Shown: positions 9,921-20,361, counted from the stretch's first letter. The stretch is 64,000 nucleotides of DNA from Desulfobulbaceae bacterium (GCA_023544645.1 JAMJFO010000004.1:1-64000), one strand, 5' to 3'. Program-made: numbers and translations. The notes: generated by a model from the letters alone, not told the origin.

Positions 9921-10061
9921 GTAGTATAATGACGAATAATATTGTAATCCTATAAATATAAGCATAACGAAGGGTGAAGAGGCAGGGTTTCCTCATATTC
10001 ATATTGTTCGGATCTAATGCTTGGAATAACGTCATCAAACTTTGCGCAATAATGTAAAGCT

Positions 10062-12293
10062 ATGTCAGCACCCCCAAAAACAGCTTCTCTCAAACGCACC
10101 ACGGTCAAGGATCAATCCGGCGCCAGCAAACTGAAAATCGGCGAGCTGCTCAGCAAAGCCGGCTACATCACCGCCCATCAGTTCGATCAGGCCAAATCCG
10201 AACAGAAAAAGAGCGGCAAAAGACTGAGCCACATTCTTCTTGACAACGGCTACATTGAGCAGGATACCATTGTCAACTTCCTCAGCCGGCAGCATAACTA
10301 CCCGGCCGTTGTCATCTCCAGTGAAGTCCCCAGCGATGAAGCCATCAAACTCATGCCCTATGAGCTGGCTAAAAAATACATGGCTTTCCCCATGCGCATC
10401 GCCGGAAACACCCTGCAGGTCACCATGGCCGAACCTACCGATGACGTGGAAGTTGAGGAACTGCAGAATGCCCTTGATAAAAGCCTTAATGTATGCGTAT
10501 CCTCGGCCATAGAGATCATCAACGCCTATAAAAAATACTACGAAATCGATGAGGAAGAGTACAAATCATTTTTTACCAGGCATGAAGTTGAGGAGGAAGA
10601 AGTCAGTGTTGCCGAGGTCAGCGACTTCGGCTCCCTGGTTTCTGATGCTGCGGAAGATTTTGAGATAGGCGGCAGCGAAAATGAGGATGTAGGAGGTGAT
10701 CAGTTCTCGGCTTCTGACGCGCCCATCATCAAACTGGTGAACGGGGTGCTGATCAAGGCGGTCCAGGAAGGGGTCAGTGATATTCATATCGAGCCTTTTG
10801 AAAAAAGCATGCAGGTCCGCTACCGCAAAGACGGCGCCCTGTTCAAGTCAATGAACCTGCCGCTGGCCATCAAGAACGCCCTTACCGCCCGATTGAAGAT
10901 TCTCTCCGGCCTCAACATCACCGAGCGCCGGGTTCCCCAGGACGGCCGTATCAAAATGCGGACCGGCCGCAATACAGCGGTCGATTTCCGTGTCTCAACG
11001 CTGCCGCTGCTGCACGGCGAAGGCGTGGTGCTCCGTATCCTGGACAAAAGTTCGCTCAATGTCGACCTGACCATGCTCGGTTTCGAGCCGGAAACCTTTA
11101 CCATGCTGAAACGGTGTCTCAACCGGCCGCAGGGACTACTGCTGGTTACCGGGCCGACAGGTTCCGGTAAAACCGTTACCCTGTATTCCGCGCTTAACTC
11201 GCTCAACCGTGAAGACATCAAGATCCTCACCGCCGAGGATCCGGTGGAGTTCAACTTCAAAGGAATCTGCCAGGTCAATGTCAACACCGAGGTCGGCATG
11301 ACCTTTCCCGCCGCGCTCAAAGCATTCCTCCGCCAGGATCCGGACATCATCATGGTCGGTGAAATTCGGGACATTTCAACTGCTGAAATTGCCATGAAGG
11401 CCGCCATGACCGGTCACCTTGTTTTTTCCACCCTCCATACCAACGATGCTCCCTCTTCCGTATCGCGTATGGTGGACATCGGCATTCCCCCGTATATTCT
11501 TGCCGGCTCCCTGACCATGGTCCTGGCACAGCGCCTCGGCCGCCGCCTATGCAAGGAATGCAAAACCGTCATGCATCACGAACCGGAGGAACTGCTTGCC
11601 GCCGGCTTCAACGAGGATGAACTTGACGGGCTGACCTGCTACGGAGCTGTGGGCTGCGCCAACTGCAATGGTCTCGGCTACAAGGGCCGAGTCGGTTTTT
11701 TCGAACTGCTCGAAGTTACCGAAGAGGTGGCCAAGGCCATCGCGGCCGAACTCCCGGAGGAGCAGCTGCGAAAAATCGCCATCAAGGAAGGGATGGTGCC
11801 CCTGCGGCGCGCGGCCCTCAAAAAAGTCGCCCAGGGCGTAACCAGCCTGGAGGAAGTTCTCCGCCGGACTGTCTTTCCCGAGGAAAGCCTGCCAGCGTAC
11901 ATGGTCAACCCCGATGTTGAAGAATACGAGGACGGCGACGTCATCATCCAGGAAGGCAATACCGATATTGACTTCTTCAAGCTCATCCGCGGCAAGGTGG
12001 CGGTCCTCAAATCAGGCAAAAAAATTGCCGAGATCACCGAGCCGGGAGAATACTTCGGCGAAATGTCCTCCATCTCGGGCGAGCCCAGATTTGCCTCCAT
12101 TGTCGCGCTCGGCCGCTGTACGGTGAAACGGTATCCCGGCGACAAGCTTACGGAGGTTCTGGAAAAATTTCCTGACATTTCCAGGCAGCTCTTCAAAACC
12201 ATTGTCGGACGGCTGCAGAAAGCAGACCGCATGGTCGTCAAACTGGCAGGTGGCGGCAAGCCGCAGCGGCCGCAGGTTGTCCGGCAGGCATGA
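10062..12293 (+). CDS. PilB/GspE-type secretion ATPase with C-terminal cyclic-nucleotide-binding domain
   Basis: The protein is 743 aa. Residues about 25-160 form an MshEN domain: KIGELLSKAG and RLSHILLDNG recall the paired RLGxxL(L)xxG motifs that bind c-di-GMP in MshE. Residues about 215-590 are the hexameric ATPase, with Walker A GPTGSGKTVT (Lys near 370), Walker B DPDIIMVGEIRD and the zinc Cys pairs CKECK and CANCNG. Residues about 620-735 are a CRP-like domain with the phosphate-cassette pattern FGEMSSISGEPR, keeping the Glu and Arg that hold cyclic nucleotides. The gene is not in a pilus or secretion operon; a glycosyltransferase overlaps its stop by 4 bases. The ribosome-binding site is weak. 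Type IV pilus extension or type II secretion is likely, but which one is open. Confidence 0.88.
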   Translation: MSAPPKTASLKRTTVKDQSGASKLKIGELLSKAGYITAHQFDQAKSEQKKSGKRLSHILLDNGYIEQDTIVNFLSRQHNYPAVVISSEVPSDEAIKLMPYELAKKYMAFPMRIAGNTLQVTMAEPTDDVEVEELQNALDKSLNVCVSSAIEIINAYKKYYEIDEEEYKSFFTRHEVEEEEVSVAEVSDFGSLVSDAAEDFEIGGSENEDVGGDQFSASDAPIIKLVNGVLIKAVQEGVSDIHIEPFEKSMQVRYRKDGALFKSMNLPLAIKNALTARLKILSGLNITERRVPQDGRIKMRTGRNTAVDFRVSTLPLLHGEGVVLRILDKSSLNVDLTMLGFEPETFTMLKRCLNRPQGLLLVTGPTGSGKTVTLYSALNSLNREDIKILTAEDPVEFNFKGICQVNVNTEVGMTFPAALKAFLRQDPDIIMVGEIRDISTAEIAMKAAMTGHLVFSTLHTNDAPSSVSRMVDIGIPPYILAGSLTMVLAQRLGRRLCKECKTVMHHEPEELLAAGFNEDELDGLTCYGAVGCANCNGLGYKGRVGFFELLEVTEEVAKAIAAELPEEQLRKIAIKEGMVPLRRAALKKVAQGVTSLEEVLRRTVFPEESLPAYMVNPDVEEYEDGDVIIQEGNTDIDFFKLIRGKVAVLKSGKKIAEITEPGEYFGEMSSISGEPRFASIVALGRCTVKRYPGDKLTEVLEKFPDISRQLFKTIVGRLQKADRMVVKLAGGGKPQRPQVVRQA

Positions 12294-13078
12294 GCAAAAT
12301 TTCCGTCTATATTATCGCCTACAACGAATCCGAAAAAATCAGCGACGCAATCAACTCGGTCCTGTGGGCGGATGAAATAGTTGTCGCGGACTCCTACAGC
12401 CAGGACAATACGGCCGTCATTGCCAGCGGTCTTGGCGCCAGGGTCGTCCAGATCAAATTCCAGGGTTTTGGCGATCTGCGTAACAGGGCAATGGCCGCCT
12501 GTACGCACGACTGGATATTTTCCCTGGATTCGGATGAGCGTTGCACACCGGAGGCCCGGGATGAAATTCTGGCCACCATCGACAATCCCCGGGCAATCGA
12601 TGCCTATTATATTCCCCGGCGGAATTATTTCATGGGACGCTGGATAAAGCATTCCGGGTTTTACCCTGATTACCGCCAGCCGCAGCTGTTCCGCAAGGGT
12701 TCCCTGCAATTCAAGGACGATCCGGTTCACGAAGAATACGCGGTTATCAGCAAACATCAGGCCGGCTTCCTGAAACAGTCCATCTGGCAGTTTCCCTACA
12801 AAAACCTTGAAGAAGTGGTCCACAAGGCCAACAAATATTCCACCCTGGGCGCGGAGAAACTGGCAAAAAAAGGACGCCGTGGAACAATGTTCACTGCCTT
12901 AACACGCGGTATGTGGGCCTTCTTGCATATGTATTTGCTCAAACTGGGTGTGCTGGACGGCTGGCCGGGCTTCATCATCGCCCTGGGGAATTTTGAAGGC
13001 ACCTTTTATAAGTATGCCAAGCTTTATGAACAACAGGCGGGCTGGCAGCCGCCTTTATCACCGCCGCTCAGGCGTTGA
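12290..13078 (+). CDS. glycosyltransferase family 2, LPS-core type (WaaE/KdtX-like)
   Basis: GT-A fold transferase of 262 aa. The nucleotide-sugar site starts at ISVYIIAYNESEKI, and the acidic metal motif is in FSLDSDERC. The middle part, with YYIPRRNYFMGRWIKH and YPDYRQPQLFRK, is typical of the WaaE/KdtX group that adds glucose to the LPS inner core. Donor and acceptor cannot be read from sequence. The ATG overlaps the stop of the ATPase gene, suggesting co-transcription. Its 3' end overlaps the convergent glycosyltransferase gene by about 20 bases. Confidence 0.85.
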   Translation: MSKISVYIIAYNESEKISDAINSVLWADEIVVADSYSQDNTAVIASGLGARVVQIKFQGFGDLRNRAMAACTHDWIFSLDSDERCTPEARDEILATIDNPRAIDAYYIPRRNYFMGRWIKHSGFYPDYRQPQLFRKGSLQFKDDPVHEEYAVISKHQAGFLKQSIWQFPYKNLEEVVHKANKYSTLGAEKLAKKGRRGTMFTALTRGMWAFLHMYLLKLGVLDGWPGFIIALGNFEGTFYKYAKLYEQQAGWQPPLSPPLRR

Positions 13079-13873
13079 GCGCAAGTACTGGTTGATGCCC
13101 TTCGCGCACCACACCAGTTTGCGGGTAATGGTCTGCTGCAGGATGTGATCATTGTGCTTCAGACGGGTCCGGTCATTCATTGAATGATAGAGGTGATACA
13201 CCAACCCCTTGAATTTCATGTTCTGCCGTTTGATGCCGCTATTCAACAGACGAACAATAAACTCACTGTCCTCCCGCCCCCAGCCGACAAACTCTTCGTT
13301 AAAGCCATTGACGGCAATGGCATCCTTTTTGTGAAAGGCAAAGTTACAGGTCTTGATTCCGACCAGGCTTCGGCTGGTAAAAGAAAACATTCGGGCCAAC
13401 AGTGGGGAGCGCAGACAATTTTTCCTGTTTTTTACTCCTTTATGACAGAAAGCCTGAACCATTGCTTTTCTCTCCAGAACCTTGGCCGACAGATCTTTGT
13501 CCAGCAAAACCCTGGTTCCCTGGATGAAAAAGCCGGGCCGGCAGAAAGCCAGATGGTCTTCGACAAAATGCTTTTCAAGGGCAACATCGCCGTCTACCAG
13601 GACAATATACTCTCCCGACGCCTTGGCAATAGCCCGGTTCCGACTCCTGGCAAGCCTGAAGCCCCTGTCCTTCTGCCATGAATGAATAACCGGTATTGGC
13701 GCGGAACTCGCCAGCTGTTCGACAAGAGTCTTTGTCTCCGGTCCTGAGCCGTCATCGGCCACAATGATCTCGTCCGGCAAAACTGTCTGGGCAAAAGCGC
13801 TGAGAAGCGCAACCTCCAGGGCCTCTTTCCAGTTATATGTTGTTATGATCAGGCTGATATTCAATGAATCCAC
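13058..13873 (-). CDS. glycosyltransferase family 2 with GT7-like C-terminal region
   Basis: The protein is 271 aa. The N-terminal GT2 Rossmann-like half has LIITTYNWKEALEVAL and the metal motif VLVDGDV. The C-terminal half, with GFNEEFVGWGREDSEF, matches the acidic segment of galactosyltransferase-like C-terminal domains. Probably decorates LPS or capsule. It follows the GT9 gene with an overlap of about 13 bases, forming a polysaccharide gene pair that converges on the GT2 gene at 12290. Confidence 0.85.
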   Translation of the reverse strand: MDSLNISLIITTYNWKEALEVALLSAFAQTVLPDEIIVADDGSGPETKTLVEQLASSAPIPVIHSWQKDRGFRLARSRNRAIAKASGEYIVLVDGDVALEKHFVEDHLAFCRPGFFIQGTRVLLDKDLSAKVLERKAMVQAFCHKGVKNRKNCLRSPLLARMFSFTSRSLVGIKTCNFAFHKKDAIAVNGFNEEFVGWGREDSEFIVRLLNSGIKRQNMKFKGLVYHLYHSMNDRTRLKHNDHILQQTITRKLVWCAKGINQYLRSTPERR

Positions 13874-14958
13874 CCGCCCTGGTCTCTCTGCTGCCGCAGC
13901 AGGCGGACCGTAGCGTCATACACCATGTCCACCGGTATGCGGTCCATGCAGGTCATTGTGTTGCAGGTGCGCCGGCGGCATCCCAGGCAGTCAAGATTGC
14001 CCGCCTTGACTATCACATGTTCGACCCCGTAGGGGCCGACCCGTTCGGGATGCGTTGGCCCGAAAAGCGCTACCACCGGCACCCCGGCCATTGCCGCCAT
14101 GTGCATGGGGCCTGAATCCAGACCGATATAGACGGAACAGCGGCTGAGCAGCGCAGCGGTTTCGGCAAGGTTGCATCTGCCGGCGGCAACAATGGGCACC
14201 TTGGTCATCTTGGCCTCGATGGCCAGTATATACTCCCGGTCTGCGCCGCTGCCGCCAAAAATGACCTTCATGCCTTCATTGTCAATTAACCGGTCAGCGA
14301 GCCAGGCCCATCGTTCCGGAAACCAGAACTTGGTGTTCCAGCGGGCAGTGGTATGCATATAGGCAATCCTGTCATCGGGCGTTATTCCATACCCGGCCAT
14401 CATGGCGTTTATTCTTCGCTCGGCGGCATCTCCGCTGCCGAGAAAAAAATCCTCTTCAGCTACGGAACAGCCCAGATGATCACAGAAAAGAAGATTCTTT
14501 TCCAGGGCATGGACAGTAGCCGGCGGCACTGTGATCAACTGATCCTGGAACAGGGTATTCAACTCACGGGCCCCGGCAAATCCCACCCGTTTTGCCCCGG
14601 GACTGGTACGGCCTAGCAGCCCGCTGCGAAAAGAGGCATGCAGGTCGAGAATCAGGTCATAGGGATCAGCCTGGAATTCCTTGCGCAGGTGCGCCAACGT
14701 TCTTCTTGTTTCTTTAACGGCATGGAAAAAGGCCGTTCTGCCGGCCCGCGGATCACTGGTGGAAGGGATATTGATCTGGTGAACAGCATCAACAGCCGGA
14801 TCGTTCTCTACGATCCGGGCAAATGCTTCCTGCACGACCCAGCCGATATGACAGCCCGGCCAGGTCCGTTTGAGGCAGTGGACAAGCGGCAGGGTATGAA
14901 TGATATCACCCAGGGAGCTTGGCTTGAGAATCAGGATTCTGGCGCTGTGCAAATCCAT
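13861..14958 (-). CDS. glycosyltransferase family 9 (ADP-heptose:LPS heptosyltransferase-like)
   Basis: GT-B transferase of 365 aa, of the kind that adds heptose to the LPS inner core. It begins ARILILKPSSLGDIIHTLPL, the signature of the family. The sugar-nucleotide site near the C-terminus is YIGLDSGPMHMAAMAGVP followed by ALFGPTHPERVGPYG. The frame is open up to 15117, but that would run into the end of secA. The ATG at 14958 starts right before the conserved beta strand and was chosen; it lacks a clear ribosome-binding site. WaaC, WaaF and RfaQ types are not separable here. Confidence 0.87.
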   Translation of the reverse strand: MDLHSARILILKPSSLGDIIHTLPLVHCLKRTWPGCHIGWVVQEAFARIVENDPAVDAVHQINIPSTSDPRAGRTAFFHAVKETRRTLAHLRKEFQADPYDLILDLHASFRSGLLGRTSPGAKRVGFAGARELNTLFQDQLITVPPATVHALEKNLLFCDHLGCSVAEEDFFLGSGDAAERRINAMMAGYGITPDDRIAYMHTTARWNTKFWFPERWAWLADRLIDNEGMKVIFGGSGADREYILAIEAKMTKVPIVAAGRCNLAETAALLSRCSVYIGLDSGPMHMAAMAGVPVVALFGPTHPERVGPYGVEHVIVKAGNLDCLGCRRRTCNTMTCMDRIPVDMVYDATVRLLRQQRDQGGWIH

Positions 14959-15062
14959 GGCACGTGCTGACCGGTTACCGGCAGCCACGACACAGGTTGT
15001 CAACAGAAGGAAATAAACGATCGGTGAACAATGACATGCATCTATCCGGTTCTGCGCATGGG

Positions 15063-17606
15063 TCAGGCAAGCCGCCCACAGCATTTCTTGTACTTCTTGC
15101 CGGATCCGCATGGACAAGGGGCATTGCGGCCCACCTTGTCTTCCGTCCGCTTCACCGGTTTTTGCGGCCCGGCTTCCCCGGTTCCACCCTTATTCAACTG
15201 CATTTCCTGTTCGCGCTTTCTCTGTTCTTCCTCAAGGCGGGCGACTTCATCCGGCTTAACGACCTGCACTCGCAGCAAGGTGCCGACGGTCTGCTCCTTG
15301 ACCGTTTCAATCATGCCCATGAACAGGTCGAACCCTTCTCTCTTGTATTCATTGAGGGGATTTTTCTGACCATATCCGCGCAGTCCGATCCCCTCCTTGA
15401 GATGATCCATGTTCAGCAGGTGCTCTTTCCAATGGGTATCAACCATCTGCAGCAGAATAATACGCTCAAGATGGCGCATCTGCTCCTCGCCGTTGGTTTC
15501 CTCCTGGTGCCGATACGCCGCGTTGACCGCCTCCTTCAATTTTTCAAACAGCCGGTCCGCGTTCAGGTCCAGTCGATCATGATCGCTCCATTGCAGTTTC
15601 AGATTAAACAGCTCGGCCATCCGCGCGGCGATTTCATCCCAATCCCAGTCTTCCGAAGGAACCTTGTCCCGGGCAAATTCAGCAACAACCCTGTCCACCA
15701 GGTCGTTGATCATATCATCAACAATGGGCCGGAGGTCGGTGCCTTCGAGCACTTCGCGCCGCTGGCGATAAATGACCTCGCGCTGCTTGTTCATAACATC
15801 GTCATATTCAAGGAGGTGCTTCCGGATATCGAAATGGTATCCTTCAACCTTGCGCTGGGCATTTTCAATGGCCTTGCTGATCATGTTGTGCTCGATGGGC
15901 TCATCCTCCTCCATCCCCAGCTTGTCCATGATTCCTGAAATGCGGCCGGAACCGAAGATGCGCAGGAGATCGTCCTCAAGCGACAGGAAAAATCGTGATG
16001 AGCCGGGATCCCCCTGGCGCCCCGCCCGGCCGCGCAGCTGGTTGTCAATCCGGCGGCTTTCATGCCTGCTGGTGCCGAGGATATGCAGCCCGCCGAGTTC
16101 GCGCACACCTTCGCCAAGTTTGATATCGGTTCCCCTGCCGGCCATGTTGGTGGCAATGGTAACCCGGCCTTCCTGTCCGGCGCCGGCGATGATCTCGGCT
16201 TCCCGATCATGCTGCTTGGCATTGAGCACATCGTGCCTGATGCCAGCTTTTTTGAGCATCTTGGCAATTTTTTCCGAAACGTCAATGGATATGGTGCCGA
16301 CCAGGATCGGCTGGCCCTTGGTATTCAGCTCCTTGATCTCCCTGACAATGGCCCGATACTTGGCGGCCTCGTTCTTGTAAATAACATCAGGGTAATCCTT
16401 GCGAATCATCTTTTTATGGGTGGGGATGACGATGACTCCGAGGTTGTAAATCTTGGCGAATTCCGGTGCCTCGGTATCCGCGGTGCCGGTCATGCCGGCC
16501 AGCTTGTCATACATGCGGAAGTAATTCTGGAAAGTGATGGATGCCAGGGTCTGGTTCTCTTTCTCGATCTTGACCCCTTCCTTGGCCTCCAGGGCCTGAT
16601 GCAGTCCATCGCTGTAGCGGCGTCCTTCCATGGTCCTGCCGGTAAACTCATCAACGATGACTACCTGGCCGTCCTTGACGATATAATCAACATCGCGCTG
16701 AAAAGCGAAATGGGCCTTGAGCGCCTGGTTAATATGATGCAGCTTGTCAATGTTTCGCGGATCATACAGGTTTTCCGCATCAAGCAGTTCTTCGCTCAAG
16801 GCCACCCCCTCATCGGTGAGCATGACCTGGCTGCTTTTTTCATCAAGGCTAAAGTGCAGATCTTTCTTGAAATGGCGCATGATGCTGTTGACCTTGAGGT
16901 ACAGGTCGGTTGACACGTTGGCCGGACCGGAAATAATAAGAGGAGTACGGGCCTCGTCGATAAGGATCGAATCGACCTCGTCGACAATGGCATAGTTGAA
17001 ACTGCGCTGGCAGTAATCATTGATGTCGAATTTCATGTTGTCGCGGAGATAGTCAAACCCGAACTCGTTGTTGGTGCCGTAGGTGACATCTGCCGCATAG
17101 GCTTCCCGCCTTGCCTCATCATCCATATCATGGACAATACTGCCGGTGGTCAAACCGAGAAAACGATATACCTTGCCCATCCACTCCACATCGCGGCTGG
17201 CCAGGTAGTCATTGACCGTGACCACGTGCACGCCCTTGCCCGACAACGCGTTGAGATAGACCGACAGCGTCGAGGTCAGGGTTTTGCCCTCACCGGTCTT
17301 CATCTCGGCAATGGAGCCGCGATGCAAGGTAATGCCGCCGATGAGCTGCACGTCGTAATGGCGCTCCCCAAGCACCCGCCGGGCAGCTTCGCGGACAACG
17401 GCAAAGGCCTCGACCAGCAGGTCATCAAGGGATTCGCCCTTGGCGATCCGTTCCTTGAATTCAATGGTCTTGGCGGCCAACTGCGCGTCATCCAGCGGCT
17501 GTATCTGAGGCTCCAAGTCGTTAATCCTGCTGACGACCTGACGCATTTCCTTGATCATTCGATCATTTTTACTGCCAAAAACCTTGGTGAGGGCTTTTCC
17601 GATCAT
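15063..17606 (-). CDS. secA: preprotein translocase ATPase SecA
   Basis: Motor of the general secretion pathway, pushing unfolded preproteins through SecYEG. The protein is 847 aa, close to the usual 840-900. Walker A is MKTGEGKT and the DEAD-type Walker B lies in [14 protein letters not shown]. The second helicase domain has [13 protein letters not shown] and the arginine-finger segment [15 protein letters not shown]. The C-terminal zinc/SecB-binding tail, [13 protein letters not shown], is intact. It lies downstream of the ArgA-like acetyltransferase with a gap of about 50 bases. Confidence 0.98.
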   Translation of the reverse strand: MIGKALTKVFGSKNDRMIKEMRQVVSRINDLEPQIQPLDDAQLAAKTIEFKERIAKGESLDDLLVEAFAVVREAARRVLGERHYDVQLIGGITLHRGSIAEMKTGEGKTLTSTLSVYLNALSGKGVHVVTVNDYLASRDVEWMGKVYRFLGLTTGSIVHDMDDEARREAYAADVTYGTNNEFGFDYLRDNMKFDINDYCQRSFNYAIVDEVDSILIDEARTPLIISGPANVSTDLYLKVNSIMRHFKKDLHFSLDEKSSQVMLTDEGVALSEELLDAENLYDPRNIDKLHHINQALKAHFAFQRDVDYIVKDGQVVIVDEFTGRTMEGRRYSDGLHQALEAKEGVKIEKENQTLASITFQNYFRMYDKLAGMTGTADTEAPEFAKIYNLGVIVIPTHKKMIRKDYPDVIYKNEAAKYRAIVREIKELNTKGQPILVGTISIDVSEKIAKMLKKAGIRHDVLNAKQHDREAEIIAGAGQEGRVTIATNMAGRGTDIKLGEGVRELGGLHILGTSRHESRRIDNQLRGRAGRQGDPGSSRFFLSLEDDLLRIFGSGRISGIMDKLGMEEDEPIEHNMISKAIENAQRKVEGYHFDIRKHLLEYDDVMNKQREVIYRQRREVLEGTDLRPIVDDMINDLVDRVVAEFARDKVPSEDWDWDEIAARMAELFNLKLQWSDHDRLDLNADRLFEKLKEAVNAAYRHQEETNGEEQMRHLERIILLQMVDTHWKEHLLNMDHLKEGIGLRGYGQKNPLNEYKREGFDLFMGMIETVKEQTVGTLLRVQVVKPDEVARLEEEQRKREQEMQLNKGGTGEAGPQKPVKRTEDKVGRNAPCPCGSGKKYKKCCGRLA

Positions 17607-17658
17607 GTTCTCTATATGTTTCCTTGTTTTCCGGAAGACTCAGGGTCATCCGGGAGGG

Positions 17659-18141
17659 TCATTTATTGTCTGCCAGCCAGATCAATGCTTCTTCGTCGCA
17701 ATCCGGAAATTGCGGACAATGAAGGCAATCGCTCCAGATCTTGTGCGGCAGGTCGCGTTTGTCAATCTCGTGGAAACCGAGCTTGCGGAAAAAGGGGGCC
17801 TGGTAGGTCAAGGTAAATACCCGGCCGATACCAAGATGTTCCGCCTCCTCCAGGCAGACCTTGACCAGCGCCTCGCCGATGCCGATGCCCTGTTTATCAG
17901 CGGCAACTGCCAGGGAGCGTATTTCCGCCAGATCCTCCCAGCAGATATGCAGAGAGCACACCCCCTGTACGCCGTTATCATCATAAACGACAAAATCGCG
18001 CAGCTGGTCATACAGGGAGCTGATGGAACGGCCAAGCAGGAGTCCCTTGCCGGCAAAATGCTTGAGCAGGGAATGGATCTCCTTGACATCGCCCATGCGG
18101 GCAGGACGGATATTGGCTGGCACAACTTTTTCCGGCATCAT
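17659..18141 (-). CDS. N-acetylglutamate synthase-like GNAT acetyltransferase
   Basis: The 160 aa are a single GNAT domain. The acetyl-CoA site is SLAVAADKQGIGIGEALV and the substrate part is TYQAPFFRKLGFHEIDKRDLPHK. This matches the short, kinase-domain-less ArgA-type enzymes that start arginine synthesis from glutamate. A Cys-rich segment, DCLHCPQFPDC, near the C-terminus is typical of this subgroup. Start is either of two adjacent ATG codons (18141 or 18138). It sits in a same-strand run with argS upstream and secA downstream. Confidence 0.85.
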   Translation of the reverse strand: MMPEKVVPANIRPARMGDVKEIHSLLKHFAGKGLLLGRSISSLYDQLRDFVVYDDNGVQGVCSLHICWEDLAEIRSLAVAADKQGIGIGEALVKVCLEEAEHLGIGRVFTLTYQAPFFRKLGFHEIDKRDLPHKIWSDCLHCPQFPDCDEEALIWLADNK

Positions 18142-18346
18142 GAAAATTATATAGTTTACTCACTCAACAAGGAATGGTCAAGGTTCTAGAATCTGCGGCA
18201 CCCTGCAACCGCTGATCCATGTTGATAAAAGCGCAAAGTGTGTTTGCCTTGCCCCAAAAGCGATTACCTGAACAAAACAGCACAGTTATGGATATCGTTG
18301 CCAAAAAGTTGAATCTCACATACACCATACTTGCACTGCCGGCTAA

Positions 18347-18616
18347 TTATTCCTGCCCGTTCCCGGACGGTTTTTTCTTGGCCCGGGAAACCAGGGTCTC
18401 CACCTGCCGGTCACCGCCGCCGGACTTGCCCGACGCTGTTTCCACCCCCGGTCTGGCAGAGGGCAGCAGAAAAGTCTGCCCGGCCCAGATACCAAGGAGG
18501 AACATCCATAGAAACAGGCAGAAGCAGACAACCGCGATGCCGGCAATGCCCGGCAGGCTCAGCTGAAAACGATAGGTTTTCTTCGGACTCCGCTTTTTCT
18601 TTCTCCTGGCTGCCAT
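18347..18616 (-). CDS. small membrane protein, possibly a SPOR protein without its SPOR domain
   Basis: 89 aa. A basic N-terminus (MAARRKKKRSPKK) is followed by one membrane segment (about 23-50, rich in Val, Phe, Leu) and a short polar tail with Gly, Arg and Lys. The N-terminal layout resembles the anchor of SPOR-domain proteins often found next to argS in Desulfobacterota, but no SPOR domain follows: the frame stops soon after the anchor. The 200 bases downstream show no coding continuation. It lies 18 bases after argS, with an ACGGGA ribosome-binding site. Function unknown; could be a stub. Confidence 0.6.
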   Translation of the reverse strand: MAARRKKKRSPKKTYRFQLSLPGIAGIAVVCFCLFLWMFLLGIWAGQTFLLPSARPGVETASGKSGGGDRQVETLVSRAKKKPSGNGQE

Positions 18617-18633
18617 TCCCGTTGCGTCCCCGC

Positions 18634-20292
18634 CTACATGGTTTCCGGCGCGTTCAGACCGACAACATGCAATCCATTGCGAAAAACCGTCTTCAGCCCA
18701 TGGCAGAAACAGAGCCTTGCCGCAGTCAGTTCAGCATCGTCGCTGATCACCTTATGTTTGTTGTAATAGCTGTGAAAGAGTCCGGCCATGTTCATCAGAT
18801 AAAAGATTATCCGGTGCGGCGCCAGGTCTTCGGCAGCGGCGGCTATCAGGGCCGGATAGTCACCGATCACCTTGAGGAGTTCATATTCCTCGACCTCTTT
18901 CAACTGATCGAGTGAAACAGAGGCTGGACCGGCGGGAACTTCCACTCCTTTCTCCCGGGCCTGCCGTTCTATGGAGCAGAGCCGGGCAAAGGCATACTGC
19001 ACATAGTAGACCGGGTTTTCCTGGCTCTGTTTCTTGGCCAGGTCCAGGTCGAATTCAAGCTGACTGTCGGCCTTGCGCATCAGGAAGAAAAATCGCAGCA
19101 CATCGGCCCCGACCTCGTCCAGCAGCTCGTCCACGGTGATGAATGTGGCCTTGCGGGTGGACATCTTGACCTGCTTTCCTTCCCGGGTGATGGTAACAAA
19201 CTGGTGCAGAACGACCCGGACCTTGGAGTCGTCAAAGCCAAGCGCCCTGATACCGGCCATGACATCAGGCACAGTGGCAATATGATCGGCGCCGAACACA
19301 TTGACCATCCAGGTGAAACCGCGCCGGAACTTTTCCCGGTGATAGGCGATATCAGGCAGCCGGTAGGTTGGCTCACCGGTGCTCTTGATAATGACCCGGT
19401 CCTGTTCCTGTCCGAATTCCGTGGTCCTGAACCAGGTGGCGCCATCTTTCTCATAGATCAGGTCTTTGGTCCGCAGATCATCTACCACGGCGTCAACAAG
19501 CCCTTTTTCGTACAGGGTATGCTCATTGAAATAGCTGTCAAAACGCACGCCCATATTGTCCAGCGTAGTGTTGATATCAGCAAAGATCGCGGCCTGGGAC
19601 CGGTCCCGGAACACCTCGACATCGGCATCCTTGAGACTGTCGCCAAGCTCATCGATGATATTCCTTGCGATATCATAGATATAATCGCCCTGGTACCCGT
19701 CCTCGGGGAAATCACTTTCCAGCCCGAGCAGCTCAAGATACCTGGCTCTGGTCGATGCGCCAAGCACGCGCATCTGCCTTCCCGCGTCGTTGAAATAATA
19801 CTCCCTGGTAACATCATAGCCCACAGCCTCAAGCAGGCGGGCTATGGAATCACCAAGAATGGCATTGCGGCCGTGGCCGATGCTTAACGGACCGGTGGGA
19901 TTGGCGCTGACATATTCGACCATCACTTTTTGCCGGCCCCCGATAGCAGCCAGCCCGAACTGTTCACCCTGCTCGTGGACCGGAATCAGCACTGAACTCC
20001 AGACCCGGTCCCGGAGGAAAAAATTCACAAAACCTGGCCCGGCAACTTCGACCTTGGCGACAAAGTCGTCTTCACCGCTGAACATATCAGCCAGTTTTGC
20101 CGCCACCGCCTTGGGGTTCTGCTTTTCCATGCCGGCAACAACCAGGGCCAGATTGGTGGAAAAATCTCCCTGTCCCTCATGTTTCGGCACTTCAACCGTA
20201 TACTTGTCGGCTGCCGCCGAAGTCCAGAATCCTTGAACTATACCGTCCTTGAAACAGCCGTCCACACGTTCTTTAAGCTGTGATTTTATCAT
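18634..20292 (-). CDS. argS: arginyl-tRNA synthetase
   Basis: Class I synthetase of 552 aa charging tRNA-Arg. The N-terminal Add-1 domain is followed by SANPTGPLSIGHGRNAILGD, which holds the HIGH-type motif. The KMSTRKATFITVDELLDE segment is the KMSKS region. The C-terminal DALR anticodon-binding domain is recognised from YVQYAFARLCSI and MAGLFHSYYNKHKV. The length is normal. It follows alr with about 70 bases between them and precedes the small membrane protein. Confidence 0.97.
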   Translation of the reverse strand: MIKSQLKERVDGCFKDGIVQGFWTSAAADKYTVEVPKHEGQGDFSTNLALVVAGMEKQNPKAVAAKLADMFSGEDDFVAKVEVAGPGFVNFFLRDRVWSSVLIPVHEQGEQFGLAAIGGRQKVMVEYVSANPTGPLSIGHGRNAILGDSIARLLEAVGYDVTREYYFNDAGRQMRVLGASTRARYLELLGLESDFPEDGYQGDYIYDIARNIIDELGDSLKDADVEVFRDRSQAAIFADINTTLDNMGVRFDSYFNEHTLYEKGLVDAVVDDLRTKDLIYEKDGATWFRTTEFGQEQDRVIIKSTGEPTYRLPDIAYHREKFRRGFTWMVNVFGADHIATVPDVMAGIRALGFDDSKVRVVLHQFVTITREGKQVKMSTRKATFITVDELLDEVGADVLRFFFLMRKADSQLEFDLDLAKKQSQENPVYYVQYAFARLCSIERQAREKGVEVPAGPASVSLDQLKEVEEYELLKVIGDYPALIAAAAEDLAPHRIIFYLMNMAGLFHSYYNKHKVISDDAELTAARLCFCHGLKTVFRNGLHVVGLNAPETM

Positions 20293-20361
20293 TTACTCCA
20301 ATCCGTCACGTTTTCGTTGAGCCCGGGCGTCAACTCCTGCAAGGCTGAAACTATTCAGGCC

